Shown piece by piece: positions 1 through 4,309 of a stretch of DNA of 7,408 nucleotides. The stretch spans positions 1 through 7,408 of the forward strand of contig JAUPUR010000008.1 in assembly GCA_030917445.1 (NCBI GenBank), given 5' to 3'. The notes under the pieces were generated by a model, which searched no databases, was not told the DNA's origin, and was given only the letters and a program-made list of their open reading frames with translations. Source of the stretch: Patescibacteria group bacterium (GTDB lineage: Bacteria > Patescibacteriota > Microgenomatia > Levybacterales > UBA12049). Every line of letters starts with the position of its first letter. The first letter of the stretch is position 1. The translations under genes were made by a program, and so were the position numbers.

Positions 1-402
1 TGCAAGTCTTCTTTCAATTGTTTGTCCCACAATACGTGGTGTAATTGGATTGTAGTGAGCAGCTCCCATTCCTCTTTCAGGATGAACAACAGCAACAGCA
101 AGGCAGTGATTTGCTACTCCTGTTGCAAATGCATTTTCACCTCTATCTAGATCCCCTGCTGATCGTCTTCCCTGTTTGTCGGTCCCTAGACAATCAATCA
201 TATTTTTTCGAGCAAACTCTCTTAAAAAATCCTGCTCTTTCTTTTTTGCCAAGAGATCAAGGCGTTGTGTGAGGCTAACAATCTTTTGTATATATACTTT
301 GGGAAGAAGTTTTCCCCTTTTATAGGCTGCTTCAAGCGAGTCAAGTTGTTTTAAATCCTCCTCAGCTTCTGGGAAATCTGGCATTGATGATTCTTTTCTC
401 AT
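1..402 (-). CDS. Partial protein with tentative CheD-like deamidase domain (3' end outside window)
   Basis: The reading frame is open from the ATG at 402 to the window edge, giving 134 residues with no stop. Residues 1-75 are charged and probably helical (many Lys, Glu, Leu). From about residue 90 the sequence changes to a compact Gly/Ala/Val-rich segment containing T94, C100, then CLAVAVVHPERGMGAAHYNP with H116. In the chemoreceptor glutamine deamidase CheD the catalytic Cys is preceded by a Thr six residues upstream and followed by a His about 17 residues downstream in a GxxAH context. Here the Thr is at exactly -6, and the His is 16 residues downstream in GAAH. The match is a motif read by eye, so the family call is tentative, and no chemotaxis genes are visible nearby. 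The start is favoured because a TTGACT-17-TATAAT promoter ends 11 bases upstream and no Shine-Dalgarno is present. It could also be an unrelated domain. Confidence 0.7.
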   Translation of the reverse strand, partial: MRKESSMPDFPEAEEDLKQLDSLEAAYKRGKLLPKVYIQKIVSLTQRLDLLAKKKEQDFLREFARKNMIDCLGTDKQGRRSAGDLDRGENAFATGVANHCLAVAVVHPERGMGAAHYNPITPRIVGQTIERRLA

Positions 403-413
403 AGTTCTGGGAG

Positions 414-442
414 ATTATAGGATGTGAAGAGGGAAGAGTCAA
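414..442 (-). promoter_or_regulatory. Promoter of the 1-402 gene (TTGACT-17-TATAAT)
   Basis: On the minus strand, TTGACT (442-437) and TATAAT (419-414) are separated by exactly 17 bases. The box ends 11 bases before the ATG, so the predicted transcript would have a leader of only about five bases. The promoter lies in the 44-base gap after the MFS stop codon. Confidence 0.75.
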
Positions 443-446
443 GGAA

Positions 447-1079
447 CTATTTATCGAGAATTGTTTCTTCAATGCTTCTTTTAAATTTCTTAATGTAAAG
501 GAGATATGGTGCAAGACCGAGTGTATTGATGGCAGCTGCTACAAAAAAGAGTGTCTCAAAGCCATATAGTCGAGCGATGAGCCCTCCTAAAAATGAAGCA
601 ACAGCCATACTTAAAAAGACAGATGCATCGAGAATTCCCCATTCGAGCGACTCTTTTTTATGATCAAGATGAGAAGAAAAGAGTGAGTTTTTTGCCGGAG
701 TTGCGAGGCCAATTCCCATACCAATAAGTGCATAGAATAGATGAATTTGGATCATAAGTTGTGAGAATGCGAGTCCAACATATGCAACCGTGATGATCGA
801 GACGCCAAAGACCGTGAGGAGAAATTTATATGCGATTGATTTACGAGCTAAATATTTCCCACTAAAGAGCTCAAAGATCACACGAACAATGAGATAAATA
901 CTAAATGCGAGAGCAGCTCCATCAACTGTTCCGTCTTCTATCTCTGTTACAAAAATTGCAAAAATAGGTGCGATAAAGTTCCATGCAGACCATATCAGCG
1001 TTTCAGCCGTGATATAAGCTCTAATCATCGGGCTTGACGGTGGTGGGAGATGAGTTGGGAAAGATCTACTTCTAAGCAT
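447..1079 (-). CDS. Half-size MFS-type transporter (six predicted membrane helices)
   Basis: The product is a 210-residue integral membrane protein. Hydrophobic helices are visible at about residues 25-46, 54-74, 84-105, 111-127, 148-171 and 174-196. The loop after helix 2 reads GKYLARKS (74-81), a degenerate form of MFS motif A (G-x-L-a-D-r-x-G). Helix 4 has a glycine-rich GMGIGLATPAK segment, common in MFS proteins. The usual family length is about 400 residues and 12 helices. Here the stop codon is followed within 44 bases by another gene's promoter, so no second half exists in this window. It may work as a homodimer or be a stable half protein; the substrate cannot be told. A later ATG (residue 18) is possible, but the promoter-like box 7 bases upstream of 1079 supports the longer form. 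It sits 38 bases downstream of the alpha-CTD-like gene and may be partly co-transcribed with it. Confidence 0.8.
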   Translation of the reverse strand: MLRSRSFPTHLPPPSSPMIRAYITAETLIWSAWNFIAPIFAIFVTEIEDGTVDGAALAFSIYLIVRVIFELFSGKYLARKSIAYKFLLTVFGVSIITVAYVGLAFSQLMIQIHLFYALIGMGIGLATPAKNSLFSSHLDHKKESLEWGILDASVFLSMAVASFLGGLIARLYGFETLFFVAAAINTLGLAPYLLYIKKFKRSIEETILDK

Positions 1080-1086
1080 TATCTTA

Positions 1087-1115
1087 ATACTACTGAGTAC
1101 GTGCTTTTATTGCAA
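1087..1115 (-). promoter_or_regulatory. Probable promoter of the MFS gene (TTGCAA-17-TAGTAT)
   Basis: Minus-strand TTGCAA (1115-1110) and TAGTAT (1092-1087) have 17-base spacing, and the box ends 7 bases before the ATG at 1079. Each hexamer matches the consensus at only four of six positions, so this is weaker than the other promoters here. Read-through from the upstream operon is an alternative. Confidence 0.45.
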
Positions 1116-1117
1116 AG

Positions 1118-1405
1118 CTATTTTTGAGCAAACGATAGATCTTTTTCTTTTAAAGCTTCATGAAGAAGCCTGAGTGCTCTTGGACCAAAACCATGAAGTG
1201 CGAGAAGTTCTTCTTCAGAAAGCTTTGTCAGATCTGAAAGAGATTGTATCTTGATGCTATCAAGTGCCCGAAAAGCTGGAGCTCCAATATTTGGAAATTC
1301 TTTTGAGTATTTTCCTTTCATTTCTTCAGTTGAGCAGGTTGGACAGACAGGACAATCACTCGTTTTTTTAAATGTGTGACCATTGTCACATAATTTAATT
1401 GCCAT
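1118..1405 (-). CDS. Zinc-binding protein with RNA polymerase alpha-CTD-like helix-hairpin-helix domain
   Basis: The product is 95 residues in two parts. Residues 6-24 carry C6, H10, C18, C21 and C24 (a CxxCxxC run), consistent with a small zinc-binding knuckle. Residues about 38-92 resemble the C-terminal domain of RNA polymerase alpha. They have an IGAPAFRALDSI helix, a LSDLTKLSEEELLAL segment, the helix-hairpin-helix signature HGFGPRALRLL (G72, G74), and a closing KDLSF like the GLSLG end of alpha-CTD. Such stand-alone proteins are known, mostly annotated only as alpha-CTD-containing. DNA or nucleic-acid binding is the likely activity; the target is unknown. The ATG overlaps the end of the DUF1801 gene by 11 bases, and no separate promoter or strong Shine-Dalgarno is seen, so translation is probably coupled to that gene. 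Confidence 0.85.
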   Translation of the reverse strand: MAIKLCDNGHTFKKTSDCPVCPTCSTEEMKGKYSKEFPNIGAPAFRALDSIKIQSLSDLTKLSEEELLALHGFGPRALRLLHEALKEKDLSFAQK

Positions 1406-1823
1406 AAGAAGTGTTGGTTTTTTTCATGTAGTCATAGCTGTTTTTGATGAGAAGTGAGAGTGCTTTTATATCTGCATCTGCGAGTTTATTCAGATAGAGG
1501 CATCCAACACTCGTCTTATGCTTACCAATTTTTGTGAGTAAGGGATGATCTTTATTTCCAGCCATTATATAAAGCGTGAGATTTTGTTTGCGAGGGGAGA
1601 ATCCAACTAGGGGCCAGTCACCTTCCTGACTACTCTTTTCAGATTTGTAGTGATATTTCCCAAACCCTACGATACTTGTCCCCCACATCACAGGCTTTTC
1701 GCCTGTGACCTTTTCAAAAAGTTCAAGAAGTGCAAAGCCATCAGCCTTCTTTTCTTCTGGTTCGATAGTACTGAGGAACTCTTTAGGATCTTGGGTCGTA
1801 GCTTGTGTCTTGAGTTCTGCCAT
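1395..1823 (-). CDS. DUF1801 domain protein (YdhG-like)
   Basis: The 142-residue product matches the DUF1801 family in length and layout. It has an N-terminal helix (FALLELFEKVTGEKPVMWG), a W47-GTSIVGFGKYHY strand pair, a PLVGFSPRKQNLTLYI strand segment, and the family-typical GKHKTSVGCLYLNKL at 100-114 followed by an acidic helix starting at D116. The family has a small alpha/beta fold. Some members have been described as frataxin-like iron-binding proteins, but the function of most is not established and no iron ligand set can be assigned here. It is the first gene of a two-gene unit; its last 11 bases overlap the start of the alpha-CTD-like gene in another frame. The ATG lies exactly 6 bases after a TATAAT box, suggesting a leaderless transcript. 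Confidence 0.88.
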   Translation of the reverse strand: MAELKTQATTQDPKEFLSTIEPEEKKADGFALLELFEKVTGEKPVMWGTSIVGFGKYHYKSEKSSQEGDWPLVGFSPRKQNLTLYIMAGNKDHPLLTKIGKHKTSVGCLYLNKLADADIKALSLLIKNSYDYMKKTNTSYGN

Positions 1824-1829
1824 AAAAGT

Positions 1830-1838
1830 ATTATAGCA
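1830..1838 (-). promoter_or_regulatory. Extended -10 promoter of the DUF1801 operon (TGCTATAAT)
   Basis: Minus-strand TGCTATAAT ends 6 bases before the ATG at 1823. In the usual geometry (hexamer at -12 to -7) the A of the ATG would be position +1. No good -35 hexamer is visible at 16-18 bases, which fits an extended -10 type promoter. Confidence 0.7.
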
Positions 1839-1918
1839 AAGGGATTGTTTGCACAGTGACTCAATTCGAACGTAACTTACAAGAGGGGATAATTTTTCAA
1901 AATGTGATATTTAACTTT

Positions 1919-2030
1919 TCCACGAAAAAAGCACCTTGGGGTTATGGAGATTGAAAACCCTAAGTCACTTTCTTCGCCTGCGCATGCAGGAACTGTGCCA
2001 TAGGCAATCCTTTCTCACCTTACGGTGCTT
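1919..2030 (-). repeat. Structured 3' repeat element, copy A
   Basis: This 112-base multi-hairpin element follows the last stop codon of cassette A by 11 bases. Its ends are complementary: AAGCACC at 1929-1935 pairs with GGTGCTT at 2024-2030. Inside on the plus strand are GGGTT/AACCC (1939-1943/1956-1960), CCTGC/GCAGG around a GCAT loop (1977-1990), TGCC/GGCA around ATA (1996-2006), and CACC/GGTG around TTAC (2016-2027). In the sense of the upstream gene it ends GGTGCTTTTTTCGTGGA, and that 17-mer is identical in copy B (6533-6639). The T-run makes a terminator role plausible. The six identical bases after the T-run, and the conserved order of hairpins with differing sequence, suggest something more than a plain terminator. 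Confidence 0.8.
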
Positions 2031-2041
2031 GTTAAAAACTT

Positions 2042-2254
2042 CTAGTAGGCGTTTGTACACCCATCACAGAACGTGACAGGTCCAAAAAGCTGATCGCCAT
2101 TCAAGCCTAGGTCTGAAATAGGCTTGGTTTCGCGGAAATTATCACCACACTGCTTGCAGTGAGTGTAGCTCTTTCCGCATTTCTTACAACTTGAGTTGAG
2201 GAACTCCACCTCATTCTCACACGTTGGACACTTCATAACTTTGGACATTTCCAT
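2042..2254 (-). CDS. Double zinc-ribbon small protein (cassette A, second gene)
   Basis: From the ATG at 2254 the product is 70 residues with four CxxC pairs: C9/C12, C23/C26, C33/C36 and C63/C66. They form two likely zinc ribbons, CPTC-x10-CKKC and CKQC-x26-CDGC, with the second interrupted by a Gly/Asp-rich loop. No catalytic domain is visible, so a nucleic-acid or protein-binding role is only a guess. The frame extends upstream to 2362, where a start would overlap the first cassette gene by 68 bases. The residues encoded there do not look like part of the zinc fold, so an internal start (2254, 2248 or 2236) is preferred. The Shine-Dalgarno is weak (AAAGG about 14 bases upstream of 2254), so the exact start is uncertain. 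The stop is immediately followed by the repeat element. Confidence 0.65.
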   Translation of the reverse strand: MEMSKVMKCPTCENEVEFLNSSCKKCGKSYTHCKQCGDNFRETKPISDLGLNGDQLFGPVTFCDGCTNAY

Positions 2255-2294
2255 CGCTATGAAACCGACCTTTCCGTACTCAGCGGTACTTATG

Positions 2295-2516
2295 TTATTG
2301 ACCTGGGCGTTCTTCTTGCTTGAAGTATCGTGATGCCTCAAGCATAGGAACACGACGTCCATTTGTCGTTACAACGCCAAAACCTCCTTTCTCAAACTTA
2401 CCCTCTGGAGAGATACCCCATGTAGAGGAGATTTTTTGGATTTGTCCTCCAACTTCCACGTGAGTCGCCTCTCTCACGTCAACATTTGGCTTCATGTTCT
2501 GCATGTTCTGAGACAT
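2295..2516 (-). CDS. Unknown small protein (cassette A, first gene)
   Basis: The 73-residue product is not recognised. Residues 1-12 are Asn/Met/Gln-rich. Residues 17-57 look like a small beta-rich domain with Gly turns: VEVGG, ISSTWGISPEG and GGFGVVTTNGRRVP. The tail is charged (SRYFKQEERPGQ). It has no signal peptide or membrane segment. The start is well supported: AGGAGG lies 5 bases before the ATG, the best Shine-Dalgarno in the window. A strong promoter lies about 50 bases further upstream. It probably forms a two-gene transcript with the zinc-ribbon gene that begins 40 bases after its stop. Base composition is clearly less AT-rich than the neighbouring genes, which fits separate acquisition. 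Confidence 0.7.
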   Translation of the reverse strand: MSQNMQNMKPNVDVREATHVEVGGQIQKISSTWGISPEGKFEKGGFGVVTTNGRRVPMLEASRYFKQEERPGQ

Positions 2517-2520
2517 TGTA

Positions 2521-2527
2521 ACCTCCT
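2521..2527 (-). promoter_or_regulatory. Shine-Dalgarno sequence of cassette A (AGGAGGT)
   Basis: Minus-strand AGGAGGT stands directly upstream of the ATG at 2516 with ideal spacing. It is notable because most other genes in the window lack a Shine-Dalgarno and appear leaderless. Confidence 0.85.
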
Positions 2528-2569
2528 GTCATTGGCCGTCAGGGCACAATTGCGACTGACTTGGGAGAA

Positions 2570-2604
2570 ATTATAGCTGAAGCTAATGAGGAAATCAAAC
2601 TATA
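2570..2604 (-). promoter_or_regulatory. Cassette A promoter with conserved upstream box
   Basis: Minus-strand TTGATT (2598-2593) and TATAAT (2575-2570) are spaced by 17 bases, and the -10 is preceded by GC. The -35 is embedded in TATAGTTTGA (2604-2595), a 10-mer found at the same position in the cassette B promoter. The predicted leader to the ATG at 2516 is about 46 bases. Confidence 0.8.
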
Positions 2605-2633
2605 AGACTTTGGCTTTGTTTTTTACCTAAGAA

Positions 2634-3161
2634 TTATTCCAGTATTTCAAGTACTTTTTGAAGAGTCTCTTCAACTGAGAGATAAGTGTTGTCAATCTTC
2701 GTGCTTTTAACAAATGAAATTGTAGACATTTGATCTCCTGCTTCAAGAGTTTTAATTAGACCCTCTTCAGACTTTACTTTTTGAAACAGCTTTCTTGATT
2801 CTTCAGTAACTCTTTTTAATAATTCATTTTTATCACAGTAGAGTTGAATGAATTGTACTTCGCCATTATTTTTAACTACTCTATCAAGAAGATTTCGAAT
2901 AAAATGATCGTCAGCATCCTTTTCATAAACATAGGTAAAGATAATTCCAGGGATATTTTGTTTTGCGGCTTCTTCAAAAATATCTAATCGCATATTTTGA
3001 CTCAATCTAAAGAATTCTGGAGTGCCGAATTCGAAAACTGACTTGAGAAGATCTATTGTTAAATGATTGTGAAAGAGTTTATAACCAGTTTTTTCTGCAA
3101 GAGCTTTTGCAATCGTATATTTACCTGATGCGGGTGGGCCATAAATGACAATAAGTTTCAT
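2634..3161 (-). CDS. P-loop NTPase / small kinase-like protein
   Basis: The 175-residue product begins with a strand (MKLIVIYG) and a Walker A motif GPPASGKYT at residues 8-16, including the invariant GK at 13-14. Next come HNHLTIDLL (31-39), a helix, and a second strand PGIIFTYVYE (71-80), where Walker B-like or substrate-binding acidic residues would lie. Later VQFIQLYCDKNELLKRV (102-118) and ESRK (121-124) resemble the strand, lid and arginine region of nucleoside- and shikimate-kinase-like folds. Length and layout fit small kinases usually annotated as AAA family ATPase; the phosphate acceptor cannot be predicted. It is a cytosolic single gene. The ATG is exactly 6 bases after TATAAT, and no Shine-Dalgarno is seen. 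The cassette A promoter begins 30 bases after its stop. Confidence 0.82.
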   Translation of the reverse strand: MKLIVIYGPPASGKYTIAKALAEKTGYKLFHNHLTIDLLKSVFEFGTPEFFRLSQNMRLDIFEEAAKQNIPGIIFTYVYEKDADDHFIRNLLDRVVKNNGEVQFIQLYCDKNELLKRVTEESRKLFQKVKSEEGLIKTLEAGDQMSTISFVKSTKIDNTYLSVEETLQKVLEILE

Positions 3162-3167
3162 AAAATA

Positions 3168-3176
3168 ATTATATCA
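3168..3176 (-). promoter_or_regulatory. Extended -10 promoter of the P-loop gene (TGATATAAT)
   Basis: Minus-strand TGATATAAT ends 6 bases before the ATG at 3161, placing the expected +1 on the A of the start codon. No clear -35 hexamer is seen. Confidence 0.68.
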
Positions 3177-3261
3177 GAGGAAATTGGAGGATTTTCTGAG
3201 AGGGGAAATAGTAACTCAAGTTACGGTTTCAGCTCAGTGATGTTAGTAGTCATTATGGCCA

Positions 3262-3270
3262 TGATATAAT
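3262..3270 (+). promoter_or_regulatory. Extended -10 promoter of the 3279 gene (TGATATAAT)
   Basis: TGATATAAT ends 8 bases before the ATG at 3279. The box overlaps an in-frame TTG at 3270, which would be an impossible start if this box drives the gene; this fixes the ATG at 3279. It is the same 9-mer as the P-loop gene promoter on the other strand, and the two genes are divergent. Confidence 0.65.
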
Positions 3271-3278
3271 TGCTGACT

Positions 3279-4079
3279 ATGGAGCGAGAAATACCTGATA
3301 TTCTTCGAAGACTTGCAAAAGACCTTGAGGATCCAAGAAGAATTGAAAATGTTGAAAAAGCAGAATTAGTTCCTTCTGTAGACCAAAAATTGCTACTTGC
3401 TCTCAACAAGCCATATAGTGAAGGGGAAGACATGCATCTTCCTGATGCAGGACAGGTTATGAAATGGCTGCAGCAAGTTATATTGTCTGTTGAGACATCA
3501 GATCAGCAAAGTGCAGTATTGGGGCTTTTCTACACCAATCTAGATCCCCTCAGGTTAAATTACACTCGAAGGATTGCTGTTGGAATATTCCCCCGATACA
3601 ATGACATCCTTGCATATACAGTCAAACCTCATGTAGATACACGGTTATGGAACTCTCAAGGAGAGATCAGAATAAACGATGGTGCAGTTGCAGGGGTTGA
3701 TCCGTTTTTGTTGCCAAACCCAGAGCCACTAGATCCCGACGGACAGCGCGAATGGAGGCCGGAGCTGGTATTTTTTAATACATCTCCATTTACTCCGGAG
3801 CATCCATACAAAACAGAGCTTCGTAAGACAGGTTACTCACTAGCACGTCCTACTTTAAAGGAAAATGTGTTAGAAGAAAATGTCATCCAGAGAGCATTAT
3901 GGTATGCAAATGAGGGCGAAAAACCACGTCTCTTTACCCAAGATGGATTTAGGAGATTTATAGGCAGAAATCGGAGAGACGCAAGATACGCTGATATCTA
4001 TAATGCTACAAAAAAAGATTTTCGTGATACTACCGGAAATCCTTTGGCTCGAAGAGGAGCTCCACAGTACAATATTTAA
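3279..4079 (+). CDS. Unknown 266-residue soluble protein
   Basis: I do not recognise a family. The product has no signal peptide or membrane segment. Residues 1-30 are charged and helical (IPDILRRLAKDLEDPRRIEN). A central region, about 60-185, mixes helices with strand-like segments such as RIAVGIFPRYNDILAYTV and carries a Pro/Asp/Glu-rich stretch (NPEPLDPDGQREW, about 145-157). The C-terminal 60 residues are strongly basic, with RRFIGRNRRDARY and LARRGAPQYNI, which could contact nucleic acid or a phosphate-rich ligand. Codon and base usage resemble the AT-rich neighbours. It has its own promoter and is divergent from the P-loop gene, with the two ATG codons 117 bases apart. The long intact frame and plausible composition make it a real gene. 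Confidence 0.8.
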   Translation: MEREIPDILRRLAKDLEDPRRIENVEKAELVPSVDQKLLLALNKPYSEGEDMHLPDAGQVMKWLQQVILSVETSDQQSAVLGLFYTNLDPLRLNYTRRIAVGIFPRYNDILAYTVKPHVDTRLWNSQGEIRINDGAVAGVDPFLLPNPEPLDPDGQREWRPELVFFNTSPFTPEHPYKTELRKTGYSLARPTLKENVLEENVIQRALWYANEGEKPRLFTQDGFRRFIGRNRRDARYADIYNATKKDFRDTTGNPLARRGAPQYNI

Positions 4080-4113
4080 GGAGACTTTGTCTGATCACTT
4101 ACATAAAAGGTAT

Positions 4114-4290
4114 TTAGCTTCTTTTTTTCGACTTTGTAACCAATAAATTTATTGCGATTAGCCAGCCGATATATGCAAAGCTTAAAAGCTTATTTGGAAT
4201 TCCAATAAAGGGCGTTACTCCTTTAGGCCATTTTGTTACAAGACCTGGTATCCCTGACTCCAAAGCATTTGTTGCCTCCCCTTGAGACAT
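4114..4290 (-). CDS. Possible small single-helix membrane protein (58 residues)
   Basis: From the ATG at 4290 the frame encodes 58 residues. A polar N-terminus containing GIPGLVTKWPKGVTPFIGIP (residues 13-32) is followed by one hydrophobic helix, LLSFAYIGWLIAINLLV (about 35-51), and a basic tail TKSKKRS. That is the normal pattern for a C-terminal membrane anchor with a cytosolic positive end. It fills most of the otherwise empty 230-base gap between two plus-strand genes and is divergent from the 4310 gene with only 19 bases between ATG codons. A weak TATATC box lies 6 bases upstream, imitating the leaderless arrangement seen elsewhere. The frame continues upstream to 4431, but that part overlaps the 4310 gene and is not believed. 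No homology is recognised; it could be a chance frame. Confidence 0.45.
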   Translation of the reverse strand: MSQGEATNALESGIPGLVTKWPKGVTPFIGIPNKLLSFAYIGWLIAINLLVTKSKKRS

Positions 4291-4295
4291 GAAAA

Positions 4296-4304
4296 TGATA
4301 TAAA
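4296..4304 (+). promoter_or_regulatory. Extended -10 promoter of the 4310 gene (TGATATAAA)
   Basis: TGATATAAA ends 5 bases before the ATG at 4310. The same AT-rich bases could carry the weaker minus-strand box for the divergent small ORF ending at 4114. There is no Shine-Dalgarno. Confidence 0.55.
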
Positions 4305-4309
4305 TAATT

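Noticed and set aside
45..272. Plus-strand 75-residue ORF with a Gln run and a Leu run
   Set aside because: It is the complement of the CheD-like gene; the repeats arise from GCT/GTT Ala-Val codons on the other strand, and it has no ribosome binding site or leaderless promoter.
1908..2036. Canonical integron attC site
   Set aside because: GTTAAAT on the minus strand fits GTTRRRY, but the partner box is imperfect, the spacing to the inner stem is very asymmetric, and copy B has no matching GTT box. Integron-like remains an analogy only.
146..3550. TCTAGATCCCCT repeated at 146-157 and 3539-3550
   Set aside because: The 12-base match lies inside two unrelated coding regions, in different settings and without flanking similarity; chance is sufficient.
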